Below are positions 34,692-46,741 of a DNA stretch of 64,000 bases, one piece after another. Both the position numbers and the translations under genes were made by a program. Each line of letters starts with the position of its first letter. Position 1 is the first letter of the stretch. Under the pieces are notes generated by a model. That model was given only the letters and a program-made list of their open reading frames with translations, did no database searches and had not been told where the DNA came from. This DNA is from Clitoria ternatea (lineage: Eukaryota > Streptophyta > Magnoliopsida > Fabales > Fabaceae). Location: contig CM075669.1 of NCBI GenBank assembly GCA_037962975.1, forward strand, positions 108,144,501-108,208,500, read 5' to 3'.

Positions 34692-35470
34692 TGATCCGGT
34701 CTGGATACCGGCCCCATAAGTTGTGACATCAGCATGACTGTTCAGAGGGACAACCGGTATCGCATGGCCGTATTTTCACACCAGTTATCCGTTCTCATAC
34801 TTTTCCGCTCTCACTTATCCGGATACTTCATACGTCCTCACTCCCCCGTCACATATAACCGTTTGCCTCAGTGTCACAATGAGATAAGGGGGGTTATAAC
34901 TTATCAGTATGGATACTCTACACAGCGGAATGTGCCAATATCACTCGCAGAAAGGAGTCGGTACGATCGCAGGCGTGATGTACGGAAAAGGTGATTATCC
35001 TCCATCCCTGTGTCAGAATCATACACTGATAATTGACCTACCCTCTGTCACACTCTGAATACTGAGCCACTCTGATTGACACTCTATACACGGTATCAGA
35101 ACCTACGGGCCCACCTGCATCCAACGATTCATTTTCCACGTCCAACTATAAATAGCATATTCCAATACACATGCAAGGTTACGTTGTTCTAACTCTCATC
35201 TTACTATTGCATTGCTTGAGTATTCACTGAGTTCTTATACACTCTTCTAACTTGAGCGTCGGAGAATCTTCGCAGGTGACACCACCTTTCGCCCACTCCA
35301 ACGTGAAACTCTGGTGTGAAGGATCTCCAGGATAACGAGACCGGTTTCTCCCACTGAGAGGCCGGATTACAATGCTAGATACCCACTGTACCCGTGTACA
35401 AACACTAAAATATATATACTTTTGTGGCTGGTCCCACACCAGATCCTAGACCCCGGTCCAGACCAGTTCA
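34692..35470 (+). repeat. 5' LTR of Tat element
   Basis: 779 bp; TATA box TATAAATA at 35147-35154 with start region around 35180. The same 'GGAGAATCTTCGCAGGTGAC' block occurs in the 3' LTR and in the deleted copy at 32300. Confidence 0.92.
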
Positions 35471-35490
35471 TTGGCATGCCCAGTGGGACT
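35471..35490 (+). promoter_or_regulatory. PBS-like site of Tat element
   Basis: TTGGCATGCCCAGTGGGAC starts right after the LTR. The position is right for a PBS; the matching tRNA could not be identified without a search. Confidence 0.5.
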
Positions 35491-35534
35491 CGATAGAGCT
35501 ATTCCCACTTTTCAAAGAAGTTTGGTAGTTCAGG

Positions 35535-37130
35535 ATGGAAGGAGATGGACGCGATTTTGTTGATGGTCGCGTGGAGGATATGACCCATCAGCAAGTTGGA
35601 AGGAGACTCGTTTTTGAATCTCCTGTAACCAAGACGAGGAGGATGGTACCTATGGCAACCCCTGATCCTCGAGACAAAGTTATAAGGCAGCTCAGGGAGG
35701 AGTTGATGGAGCTGAGAAGGGAGAAGAGAGGAGCTGGGGACAGAGTGACATCTCAGGCAGAAGATGCTCGTCATGCATCCGCGAGAGAAAAGTCCACGAC
35801 CCTCCAATATTCGAAGATCCTTACTTATGAGGAGAGGGAGCAGACTCAGGACTCTGGTGATTGAGTCAGTATAAGGAGGAAAGAGTAGGCAGTGGTAACT
35901 TCTGGGGCATATAGACTCAGTTTCTCGAGGAGACTCATGAGTGTCGTTATCCCCAAACACCTGCAAACAACCCAGCCACTTTCAATCAAAAAGTATAATG
36001 GGGAGACTGATCCCACTAAACACCTTGATGCTTATGTGTATGAGGCCATGTATCTGGGAGCTGATGAGGATATCATGTGTAGAATGTTCCCAAGAACACT
36101 AACGGAGGAAGCTTTGAGTTGGTTCAAGAGCTTACCCTCAGGATCTATAGATTCCTGGGAAGAGATGGCAGCTGCATTTGAAAGCCATTTTGTTATCTCC
36201 AGAGATATTCCAAGGACTTCTCACACCTTAGCCCAGATAAGGCAAGGAGAGAACGAAACTCTTAAGGAGTTTTTGAAGAGATTCTATAAGGAAGTTGTGT
36301 TGGTGCCTAACCTCACAGAGGCTATACAGCTTCATATTGTGGTTGAGGCCTTGCAACCTGGTTCTACTTTTGCCTTATCTTTGGTAAAAAGTCCTCCAAT
36401 AACCTTCGAGGAGTTCTGAAGGAAAGCTTCAAAGTACGTTGGCATAGAGATGCACTTGGAAGCTACTGCAGCTAGAATGAAGTCACCAGCACCCTCACAG
36501 CAACCGCGGAGAGATAAGAAGAGGATAAGGCCAGAGAAGCATGCCTCGAGGGAAAACTTTATGAACACTCAACCTCAGCAGCGAGACAGACGTGTTTTCT
36601 CTTTCACCAACTACGCCCCGTTGAACTCCAGGCATTCCCAAATCCTGAGGGAAGTTGGCTGGCCCATGCTCAGTGTTTATGGGGTAAGGAAACCTCCTCC
36701 AATGAAAAGACCGGGAAACTCACGTAAATACTGTGCCTTTCATGAGCAGGTTGCCCATCACACAGATGAGTGTAAGGCGTTGAAGAATGTAGTGGAAACT
36801 CTCATTAGAGAAGGAAAATTGAAACAGTATTTGTTCAAGGAGAAGTCCTTAGATGAGCCAGACAGGATGGATAAGAGAGGGAGAGATCCAGATGATAAAG
36901 GTGATAACAGTCGTAATCCAGTCAGGAGGTTCACAGCCGTAGAGAAACAGAAGGGAGTAGTAATTGCTGGAGGAGCTCAACAGGACGGTATGCCTCAGCA
37001 ACAAAGGCAAGGCCGACATGAGGTGATAGAGATGATAGCGGGAGGATTTACTAGAGAAGGAGCGTCAATCACAGCTAGGAAGAATCACCACCGAATGATC
37101 CTATCAGTTCAGGGGAAGCCCAGAGATAAT
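35535..37130 (+). pseudogene. Tat gag
   Basis: ATG at 35535. A basic and charged N-terminal region is followed by stops at 35862 (TGA) and 35886 (TAG). From 35940 the gag domain is clear: 'IKKYNGETDPTKHLDAY', 'MCRMFPRTLTEEALSWFKSL', 'FESHFVISRDI', 'TLAQIRQGENETLKEFLKRF'. A TGA at 36417 interrupts before 'RKASKYVGIE'. The tail holds the Tat-type CXXH..HX4C motif (YCAFHEQVAHHTDEC). All parts share one reading frame. Confidence 0.88.
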
Positions 37131-37916
37131 CGCCCTTTTAGGGACGGTGTGGCAGCACCGGTGGTATCATTTACAGACAACGATTTTGGCCCAACGATCC
37201 CAGGAGGTGACAATGCAGTGGTTATCATCGCTGTCATAGCCAACAAGGATGTTAAGAGAATTCTCGTCGATCAGGGAAGTTCTTGCGATGTAATTTTTTA
37301 TAATTGTTTCAAAAGAATGGATTTTAATGATGCAGATTTGCAACCATATACGCAAGAGCTCACAATGTTCAATGGAGCAAAGTAACCCACCAAAGGGTAT
37401 CTTGATACCCTTATTTCTTTTGAAGGTGAGCCTGGAGCAAGAACAGTGAAGTCTAGAATCCTGGTGATTGATGTGGAGTCCCCTTACAATGGGATCATAG
37501 GCCGTCCTACGTTGAACACAATGGAAGCAATCGTGTCTACTCCACACCTCCTTATCAAGTTCATAGATAAGGACAATAGTGTTTCATCCCTTCGTGGCGA
37601 TCAAGAGATGGCCAGGTATTGTTACAACTTGAGCCTGAATATGGTGAAGCTAGAGGCGTTTAACAAGAAGAGGAAGTTGAACGATGGAGGAACAGCGGCT
37701 GGGTCAGTCAGTTTAATTGATCTAGACCCCAGAGCAGAATTGAAGATTGATCCCCTCAATCCCTCAAAGCCCATACCGGATAGTGGTTCCAGGGACATCG
37801 TCTTAGGGGATTCCCTAGATAAGGTCACGCACATCAATGACAAGCTGGAGTTGGTTATGGAGTAACGCTTGGTAGCACTCCTTTAGGAGTTTAAAGACCT
37901 TTTCGCGTGGACTGCA
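37131..37916 (+). pseudogene. Tat aspartic protease and linker
   Basis: The protease core reads 'RILVDQGSSCDVIF' (D-x-G variant, DQGSS) near 37258-37300, and the C-terminal 'NGIIGRPTLNTMEAI' block near 37490. A TAA at 37383 breaks 'NGAK.PTKGYLDTL'. TAA at 37863 and TAG at 37884 lie in the linker before 'EFKDLFAW'. The frame is unchanged throughout. Confidence 0.85.
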
Positions 37917-39791
37917 GTGGACATTCCTGGGATAGACCCTGATTTCTGCTGTCATAAATTGGCTAGCTATCCAGAGACAAGACCGGTTGCCCAGAAGAAG
38001 AAAAGATTGGGGTCGGAGAAACAGAAAGCAACGTGTGAGCAAACAGAAGAATTGTTGAAGGCTGGTTTTATTAGAGAGATCTGTTATTCGTCTTGGCTCT
38101 CCAATGTAATAATGGTGCAGAAGGCCAATGGCAAGTGGAGGATGTGTACAGATTATATAGATCTCAATTGGTGTTGCCCGAAGGACCCTTATCCACTCCC
38201 AAATATTGATCGGATGGTTGATGATTCATCTGGTTATCAATACCTTAGTTTTATGGATGCTTATTCGGGGTATAATCAAATTCTGATGTGGGAGGAGGAT
38301 CAAGAAAAGACGGCTTTTTTCAATGACCGTGGTGTATTTTGCTACACCGTTATGCCGTTTGGACTGAAGAACGCTGGCGCTACTTACCAGCGCATGATCA
38401 ATAAAGTATTTGAAGGCATGCATACCAAGTTGGTGGAGGTATATATTGATGATATTATAGCTAAGACTCCCACCGGAGGTGATCACATTGAAGATTTACG
38501 ACAAGTGTTCACTCGGTTACGACAATACAACATGAGGTTGAACCCATTAAAGTGCACCTTTGTAGTCCCAGCCGGGAAGTTTTTAGGTTTCATGTTAACC
38601 CAGCGTAGCATCGAGGCCAATCCTGGTAAATGTCAGGCGATATTGGATATGCAAAGCCCCAAGATCTTGAGAGAGGTACAGTCGTTGAATGGGAAGGTGA
38701 CCGTTCTGGCTCGATTCATGCCCAAAATGGCACATAGGTCTCTTCCCCTGTACAAGGCATTGAAGAAGCACAAGAAGTTTGAGTGGGGTGAGGAGCAAGA
38801 GCAGTCTTTCCAGCAGCTCAAGGCAGTGCTCTTAAGTCCACCAATATTGGTAAAGCCAGACCCTGGTGAAACTCTCATCTTGTACGTGGCAATTTCTGAT
38901 GAAGCCTTGGGTGTAGCTTTGGTCAAGGAAAGTCCAGAAGGACAGAGACCAGTCTACTTCATTAGCAAGACATTCCAGGGAGCAGAGGGTAGATACCAGA
39001 AAATAGAAAAGGCCGCTCTTGTGGTTATATGGGCTTTACGACAGTTGAGACCGTATTTCCATGCACATCCAGTTTTGGTAAGAATGGATCTGCCACTCCG
39101 TTCCGTGCTTAGTAAACCAGACCTCGCTGGAAGGATTATCAAGTGGTATATTGAACTTTCTGAGTTCGAAATTTCTTATGAGCCACGAGGAGCCATTAAA
39201 GCCCAAGTCTTGGTGGATTTCATTGTAGAAATGACAGGGTCAGATCCAGCTACACCTCGAGCACATTGGACCGTTTATGTTGATGGGTTGTCGAACAATA
39301 AAGGTTGTGGAGCTGGTGTTGTTGTGGAGAGTGACGACGACGTGCATTTGGAGATTTCCCTCCGATTCAATTTCAAAACTTCCAACAATCAGGCTGAATG
39401 TGAGGCATGCTTGGCCGGCCTCCATGCGGCAATAGATATCGGTGCAACAGAAGTGACATTGTGCAGCGACTCACAGCTGGTGATTTCACAAATTCAAGGA
39501 GAATATCAGGTCCGCGAGCCCCAACTTCAGTTGTATTTGAATTGTGTGAACGAGTTGAAGGGCAGATTCGACGTGCTGGAGTTTAAGCATGTGCCAAGAG
39601 AAGAGAATACCAGAGCGGACATCTTATCGAGACTTGCAAGCACAAAACAGCCTGGTAGCACAACGACGATGGTTCAGAGCACGCTGACATCACCTAGTAT
39701 TCCTTTGTTCCCTTCTCTTAACGCTATAATGGTTAGTTACCCCTATGAGAATTCCTGGGTTATCCCTTATATCCGTTATCTGGCTGACTGA
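37917..39791 (+). pseudogene. Tat reverse transcriptase with two RNase H domains
   Basis: Open for 624 codons. RT: 'KWRMCTDYIDLNWCCPKD', 'SFMDAYSGYNQI', 'MPFGLKNAGATYQR' and the YIDD box (near 38443-38454). First RNase H: 'GVALVKESPEGQRPVYF' and 'RYQKIEKAALVVIWAL'. Second, archaeal-type RNase H: 'WTVYVDGLSNNKG' (Asp), 'NQAECEACLAG' (Glu), 'LCSDSQLVISQI' (Asp), 'NTRADILSRLAS' (Asp). The dual RNase H is diagnostic for the Tat lineage. It is terminated by TGA at 39789 before the integrase. Confidence 0.93.
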
Positions 39792-40990
39792 CAACTTCCC
39801 ACTGATGAGAAGGAGAGAAGAAGAGTGAAAAGGGAATTACCATATTTCACTATGGTTGATGGTGTTTTGTACAGAAGAGGATTCTCAGTGCCTTATCTCA
39901 TCTGTTTGAAAGAGAACGAAATACAAGGTGTAATGGAGGAGGTACACGAGGGGCAATGCGGGCACCACGCCAGAGGAAGAAGCTTAATGAGAAAAGTCCT
40001 CAGGGCTGGGTATTGGTGGCCCACAATGAAACAGGACTCAATTGATTTTATGAAGAAGTGCGACGCTTGCCAGAGGTTCTCTAATCTTCATCACACACCG
40101 GCCCAAGAACTCTCCTCATCCGCGGTACCATGGCCTTTCTATCAATGGGGCCTCGATATCCTGGGTCCATTCCCCACTGCTCAAGGAGGCATTAAGTATC
40201 TGATCGTGGGAGTTGATTACTTTACCAAGTGGATTGAGGCCTAGCCGGTAGTTCATATCACATCAGCGCGGACGTGACGTTTTGTATATGAAAATATCAT
40301 AGCTCGGTTCGGCGTTCCAAGGCGGATTGTAACTGACAACGGCACCCAGTTCACAGATAGGAAGTTCACAGAGTTGCTTGAAGGACTGGGGATAGTCTAA
40401 ATCTTTTCATCTGTTGAACACCCTCAAACTAATGGACAAGCAGAGGTAGCCAATAGAGAGGTGTTGAAGGGGTTGAAGAAACGCCTTGGTGAAGCAAAAG
40501 GAGGATGGACCGATCAATTATGCCATGTTCTGTGGGCATACCGTACTACGCCATACTCTTCCACTAACGAATCCCCATATTGGTTGACTTATGGGGTCGA
40601 GGTGATGATTCCGGTGGAGCTTCAGACCAGATCGGCTCGAGTGCAATACTTTTCAGCTGGGGACAATGACGCCAATTTGGCATTAGAGCCAGACGTCCTC
40701 CATGAGTTGAGGGAAGAAGCTTTTGTTAGAGACCAGGCGATAAAGGCGAAGGCAGCCCTCCGATATAATAAGCGTGTGCAATACAGAGCTTTTAATACTG
40801 GAGATCTTGTTTTGAGGAAGGCGAGTATGGGGAATAAGTTCGTTCACAAGGAAAATTGGCGCCGACATAGGAAGGACCTTACAGAGTTTCTGAGGTAACT
40901 GGAAAGGGGTCATACCAGCTTGAGGAGCTTGATGGAACACCAATCCGCAATAAGTGGAACACCCAGAATTTACGTATTTATTACAGCTAG
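39792..40990 (+). pseudogene. Tat integrase
   Basis: HHCC domain (H..HHARG..C..C in 'MKKCDACQRF', 39940-40080), core Asp in 'GLDILGPF', second Asp in 'RIVTDNGTQFTD' and Glu in 'NGQAEVANREV'. Stops at 40242 (TAG), 40275 (TGA) and 40398 (TAA) interrupt it. A frameshift near 40845 moves the C-terminal part to another frame, where 'EGPYRVSEVTGKGSYQL' and 'NTQNLRIYYS' end at the TAG 40988-40990. Confidence 0.9.
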
Positions 40991-41254
40991 TTGGTAAGAC
41001 GGCATGTACTCTTTTTCCTCACTTGAGTTTTTTCCCATTGGGTTTTCTCAAGAAGGTTTTAATGAGGCATGACCCCAACTACGCTCCCTTTGTAATATAC
41101 ATTCAATTTAATGAGAATACAGTTTCTATTACTCTTACCTTTTCCTTTCTATGTTGTGATTCTTAGCCATAGGCCGTTGTGCATAAGGACCCCCAGGACG
41201 GATGATCTCAATCACATATTTTGTGAATTGACGATGTAACTCCTTGAGGGGTGA

Positions 41255-41660
41255 AATAGGTTGTAGGATCAAACCAAACCCCATTTGAAGACCCAGATTG
41301 TAGGATTAAACTAAACTCTGGGTACGGTTAGTAAGTTTGGCTGAACACCGGAGAAGACCTGAGTTGTAGGACTAAACTGAACCTCAGGAAATGGGTTATA
41401 GGATCGAATCAAACCCCATTTGAAGGCCCAGATTGTAGGATTAAACCGAACTCTGGGTACGGTTAGTAGGATTAAACCGAACTCCGTTTGAAGGCTTGGG
41501 TTGTAGGATTAAACCGAACCCCAAGTGTGGTTAGTAGGATTAAACCGAACGCCATTGAAGACATGGGTTGTAGGATCAAACCGAACCCCATTCGAAGGCT
41601 CGGATTGTAGGATTAAACCAAACTCTGAGTACAGTTAGTAGGTTTGGCCGAACATTGTGG
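41255..41660. repeat. Tandem repeats of TTGTAGGATTAAACCGAA
   Basis: Around eleven degenerate copies of 'TTGTAGGATTAAACCGAACCCC', spaced 20-60 bases, with a higher-order unit visible at 41260 and 41395. Tat elements are known to carry variable tandem repeats downstream of pol that can seed satellites. Confidence 0.85.
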
Positions 41661-41679
41661 AAGAATGAATCGTCATCCT

Positions 41680-42400
41680 CTTTATTGAATTCGCTCAGAA
41701 GTACTTTCCCCGAGAATTCTTCACTCGGAAATATCTCACTTTGAAGTCACATTCAGGAATTATTCACTCGGGAATATCTCTACCTAAAACGTATTCATTC
41801 GAGGTCAAAGCTTTTCTCTGTCAGAAGAACTTCCGTTGGAAATGACCCACTCAGAAATGCTTCACTCGGTGCCATACCACGCGGGGATCAGAAATGTCTC
41901 ACTCAGTGTCATCCCACTCCGAAAGTGTCGCACTCGGAGATATTCCACTCAGAAAAATTCCCACCCGAATGAGGACTCGGATTATAGGGCAACCGCTTAT
42001 TCTGATTATTATTGGCCATTACTATTGACAACATGACTTTGCGAACAATCTGACAAACACGTCCATTATCAAAGCGGACTAAATCCCTCATCCCTAAAAA
42101 GTTAAAGGCAGCATAAAATCTCACTCAGAAATCTTCCACCCAGAAGGATCACTCGGTATTTTTTAAGATAAACCCGGGCACGAGCCCTCGGTACCAAAGA
42201 AATAGAAGACTCGGATAACACACACATACTTTTACCAAATAGCACGAGGAGGCTCCAGGTAATGGAACTCCCCAGGTGACAAGGCCAGAGCCTACCTCAC
42301 TTGGAATCGCTCACTCGGAGTCAAATGCCTACTCGGAGTCACTCACTTAGAACCTTTCACTCAATAACACTTGGGGACAATATTCAACGGTTAACAAGTA
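41680..42400. repeat. Dispersed CACTCGGAAA motif array
   Basis: TCACTCGGAA and variants (CACTCAGAAA, CACTCGGAGT, CACTTGGAAT) recur more than twenty times with irregular spacing. No coding frame is seen. Confidence 0.8.
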
Positions 42401-42578
42401 CTTCAAAGGTAAAAGCATAGCATGTGTGTCTAAGTTATTTGATAACCATACACTTGTCACAAATGATAAAATCAAGGTGAAGAAAGATTTTATTTACTTG
42501 AAGAAAAGTTGTATACATATGAGCTTATGGAAACTGGAGCTGATCCCAGTACACAGCTATAAAATAAAGGTGCAAAAA

Positions 42579-45266
42579 CTAAGGAGCAGGTGTTTGATTC
42601 TCCGCTGTGGGCACATCCATTCCTCCCTCCTTGGCTCCTTCAACTCCGGTCTCCTGGCCAGATTGGACGTTCTCTTGACTAACATTTTCAGGGCCAGGAG
42701 TAACCGGTGGTGGTTCCATACTTTGGCCCTCTGGAAGAGGGGGTAGTTCATAAAGTGCCTCCGGAGGATCCACATGCGAGCCATCACTCTTCACTATAAC
42801 AAGTTTCCCTCCGTGGAACTCATAGAACGGATCCAGCCCGTACAAGTTAAGTTTCACATCAGGATTGCGATAATAGACCTGACGAAGAGCTAGGCCGAAG
42901 GACTCGAAGGCCACCTTTTTGCATATTTCCAAAGCTTTGGCAGCCTTAGCCTTGGAGGCAGCTAGCTTTTTCTGAAGTTTGGTGACCTCTTCCTTCAACA
43001 GCCCAGTGGCCGCATTCCCCTTCTTCAGCTCTTCAATCTGAGTCTGTAACTCCTTCCTGAGGGCTCCCACTCTCCCAAGCTTTGTTGTGACCGGCCTCCG
43101 CTGTTGAGAGATCTTCACTTAGTTTAGCGGTCTTCTTCTTCTCGAGTTGGAGTTCTTCCTCCAGGAGGGGAATGGACTTGTTTTGTTGCTGAAGTTCAGA
43201 CACCTGCCACTCTAATGATTTATTGGTAAAGTGGAGCTGGCTTATTTCTTTGGTCTTCTTCTCCAGCAGCTCCTTAGCATTTTTCAGCTCTGATTCAACC
43301 CCCTAGCAATTTCAGCTTGCTTGGCCGCCTAGGCCTCCTTCACAGCGATGTCAGCGTCAAGTTTTTCAACTTGCTCCATATAATCCGCCTTGTCGCTGAG
43401 GGAGTCTAGCAAACTAGAAAGCTCGTCCAGTTGCCAACGGCCGGCCTTGCATACTCCTTGAACTTCTGCAGCCTCGAGAGAAAGGCAGAGGCAGTACCTT
43501 GCCTTAGGAAGTGTGGGAGGCATGGACCCTTGGAACCAAAGGTAGGGAGAGAGGAAAGACTCCTTCGGAGGAGAGATAACAGGGGGAGGTAAACTCTCCA
43601 ACCCCGTCTCTGAGCCAGTGTGTGAAGGAGGGGCAGAGGAAGAGAGAACGGGTTTCTTCCCCTTGTCTTTCTTCATGCCCAGACTCTTCTAGAGTTTTCT
43701 AGCATTTCCTTGGAGAGTCACCAGTAGAAGACTTCTCCTTGTCTGCGGCTTTGATCAGGATTCTCTTTTTTTCTTCTTCTTCTCAGGCGCAGGCTCTTCT
43801 TGATCTTCCCATTCAGCCTGAGGTTGCTCCTCATGCTCCTTCTCTTCAAGGAGAGGGATGTCGTCCCCCATAACAGATGTAAAGGGGATAGTGGAAGCTG
43901 CAGCCTTGAAGGAGTTTCTCTTGGCTTGGATCTTATTTTCCTCAGAAGAGGAATCACCATCTGCCAGTATGGACTTTAAAGACAGCATTTCAGGGGAAAC
44001 CTTTTCGATTTGCTCTGCAAGACAAAGAAAATTGAGTTAAAATATTGAAGGAAAAGTAGTAAATATTGAATGAATGCGTAACATAACATAGTTAAAGAAC
44101 GGTTATTACGGAGGTAGGTATCTCGGACTTCGGTACTCCCCAGGAGAAGCCTACAAGAGAACCCCTTGAGGGCCTTTGAGGCCGACTGCATGGCACTCAA
44201 CACCTCCACAGATTGAGAGGAAAGTTTGCCCTCTTCAGTATAGTAAGCACGACTCAGCAACAGGAAATGCTCGTGCGTCCAGCTGGTGGGGAATTATGTG
44301 AATCCCTCCTTGTTGAGCCAGAAGACCGGCTTGTTTGCTTGCACTCGAATCCACGTATAGTAATGCTTGAAAGAGTGCCCATTGATCTTCGCGGATTCGG
44401 TGTAGGATTTGAAGTTTACTATCCTTGAGTCATAACGGAGCGTTATGAACCCAAGGTCTCCCTTCTTGTTGGCACGGCGGACCACTTGGCAGTAGTAGAA
44501 AAGTTTCGCCACAGTGGCTGTGAAGTTAAAATGCTCCCCAAGGATTTCGAGAGCACGCACCAGGCCCCAGCCATTGGGATGCAGTTGTATAGGGGCACAG
44601 TCGAGGAAGCGGAGGATGGCCATTTGAAATTCCGTCATAGGAAAACGGACCCCCAAGTTCTGGAAGACGAAGTCGTACATGTAGACCGACCTCTGGTCTG
44701 GGACTCGATGGCAGACTCGCACCATAGGCCGGGGTGTAAGGATGAGAAAACGGCCCTTATACTTCTCTTGGGAGTAGACTCTGCATCGAAGCTTAACAGG
44801 ATTTCCATCCTCTCTTGTGTGATGTGAAGGAATGTCCAAGAATTCCTCTTCAACCCAGCAATATGGCTTCTTCTTATTCAACCTCCCAGTTCAGCCGGTG
44901 AGACACAACATTGACACACCCTTCTGTAGTCCTCAGGATCAATGTCTTGCCAGACCCAGGAATCTCTATCACGTCTGATGTGAGTTGAAACGCCTCTGTA
45001 CTATGATAAAAGGCAACGTCGTCAGAGAGGTAGCCTTCAGCATTTGACCCGCTGTCAGAGCGGTTGGTAGCCCTCGAGTCAAAGGAACCCTCAGTACAGC
45101 ACCTAACAACTGGTGCTCGCGAGGAAGAAGTTTCAACCCTCTCCGAGCGACGAGGCCCAGCCACATGAAGATTCACAGGAATCCTCCCACCACAGTGGCT
45201 AGAGGGGGCACGTGAACTCAAATTCCCCCTGTTCGAGGTACCAGCGCTGCTTGGCCTAGGGCGCAT
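42579..45266 (-). pseudogene. Antisense accessory gene (aORF) of the Tat element, intron-containing
   Basis: Minus strand. ATG at 45266 (MRPRPSSAG), serine/arginine-rich N-terminus, a 1-nt frameshift near 44880, then a conserved domain at 44881-44294 ('RFPMTEFQMAILRFLDCAPI', 'QLHPNGWGLVRALEILG', 'FKHYYTWIRV') resembling the putative gypsy-type transposon domain (PF04195, from memory). A stop follows 'NKEGFT'; the frame shifts to 'LSRAYYTEEGKLSSQS', and a 95-bp intron (44109-44015) joins it in frame to 'QIEKVSPEMLSLKSIL'. After a poly-A/G slip near 43765 come a Pro/Ser linker, a long coiled coil (43090-42950) and a C-terminal 'DPFYEFHGGKLVIVKSDG'. Role unknown; antisense ORFs of this kind are known in Tat elements. 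Confidence 0.75.
44015..44109 (-). other. Predicted 95-bp intron in the antisense gene
   Basis: The minus strand has donor CC|GTAATAACC at 44109 and acceptor TTTGTCTTGCAG|A at 44015 after a T-rich stretch. Removal joins codon 'c' + 'ag' (phase 1) and keeps the frame of both flanking ORFs. Inferred; no transcript evidence. Confidence 0.65.
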
Positions 45267-45445
45267 GGTTGAAGTTGAAGCAACCGAAAATAATATGAAG
45301 GTAAGAGATAAGGAGGTTACCTAAAGAAGGGATAATGGAAGGAAGAACTTCATGAAAGGAAAGAACAGCAACAGAATCTTTAAAATTTCAACAGAGGTTC
45401 ACTAAGCTTGAAGGCGGAAGTAAGTTTCGAAACTTACTAAGTTCC

Positions 45446-45456
45446 CCTTTTATAGG
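45446..45456 (-). promoter_or_regulatory. TATA box of the antisense gene
   Basis: The minus strand reads CCTATAAAAGG about 185 bases upstream of the ATG at 45266, pointing away from the 3' LTR. It fits an independent promoter for the antisense gene. Confidence 0.55.
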
Positions 45457-45949
45457 TAATGAGGGGGCACAGTGATCATCCAAGAGTCATGTCGTGTGCC
45501 CCAAAACGCAACTTTTTGGATTTGAACGACTCCGTTGTTTCATAGTCCAAGGCGCGAAATGGTGACGCTTTATGAAAAGTTTCAACAGAAATAGGCCCAC
45601 GGAAGCGAAAGTCCAGGCCCAATAAGCCCAACCGACGGTTATTGTTAGGGCAATGATAGCTCGTGTTTTACAAGGGCATTAATTGTCCAATCATTTCAGA
45701 CGCATTAAATGAACCCCAACAACTATTCGAATACCAAGAGTCACGACTTCCGAAAAACTCTTGGGATTACCCTCGCTGCAAATCTTTGTCTGAATCTGTT
45801 GTAAGGGCATCAAGAGAACGGATACGCTGGTAGAACACCAGTTCACAGTTGACAAGAGTTCTGAGTAAGCATTCTCAGGGTACTTTACTGGCATCCAGAC
45901 TTTTTGAAGAAAGTGTAGCTCGTATGAGTAACTAAATAGTCCCTCATAC

Positions 45950-45964
45950 AAGCTAGGGGACAAA
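45950..45964 (+). promoter_or_regulatory. Polypurine tract of Tat element
   Basis: AGCTAGGGGACAAA lies directly before the 3' LTR. Confidence 0.65.
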
Positions 45965-46741
45965 TGATCCGGTCTGGATACTGGCCCCATAAGTTATGAC
46001 GTCAGCATGACTGTTCAGAGGGACAACCGGTATAGCAGGGCAGTATTTTTACACCGGTTATCCGTTCTCATACTTTTCCGCTCTCACTTATCCGGATACT
46101 TCATCCGTCCTCACCCCCCCATCATATATAACTGTTTGCCTCAGTGTCACAATGAGATAAGGGGTTATAACTTATCAGTATGGATACTCTGCACTGCGGA
46201 ATGTGCCAATATCACTCGCAGAAAGGAGTAGGTACGATCACAGGCGTGATGTACAGAAAAGGTGATTATCCTCCATCCCTGTGTCAGAATTGTACACTGA
46301 TAATTGACCTACCCTCTGTCACACTCTGAATACTGAGCCACTCTGATTGACACTTTATACACGGTATCAGAACCTACGGGCCTACCTGCATCCAACGATT
46401 CATTTTCCACGTCCAACTATAAATAGCATATTCCAATACACATGCAAGGTTACGTTGTTCTAACTCTCATCTTACTATTGCATTGCTTGAGTATTCACTG
46501 AGTTCTTATACACTCTTCTAACTTGAGTGTCAGAGAATCTTCGCAGGTGACACCACCTTTTACCCACTCCAACGCGAAACTCTGGTGTGAAGGATCTCCA
46601 GGACAACAAGACCAGTTTCTCCCACTGAGAGGCCGGATTACAATACCGGATAGCCACTGTACCGGTGTACAAACACTAAAATATATATACTTTTGTGGCT
46701 GGTCCCACACCGGATGCTAGACCCTGGTCCAGACCAGTTCA
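45965..46741 (+). repeat. 3' LTR of Tat element
   Basis: 777 bp, TATA box at 46418-46425, aligned end to end with 34692-35470. Confidence 0.92.

Larger units (their letters stand above)
34692..46741 (+). mobile_element. Full-length Tat-lineage Ty3/gypsy element
   Basis: LTRs at 34692-35470 and 45965-46741 (TGATCCGGTCTGG..CCAGACCAGTTCA), near-duplicate target sites AACAC (34687-34691) and AAAAC (46742-46746), PBS-like and PPT-like tracts inside. Gag-pol is in one frame with nonsense changes. A second, archaeal-type RNase H after the first identifies the Tat/Ogre lineage. Between pol and the 3' LTR are tandem repeats and an antisense accessory gene, both known features of Tat elements. LTRs are similar but visibly diverged. 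Confidence 0.93.

Noticed and set aside
44294..44881. Antisense domain at 44294-44881 as a captured host gene
   Set aside because: Its position between pol and the 3' LTR and its resemblance to known Tat antisense ORFs make it part of the element.
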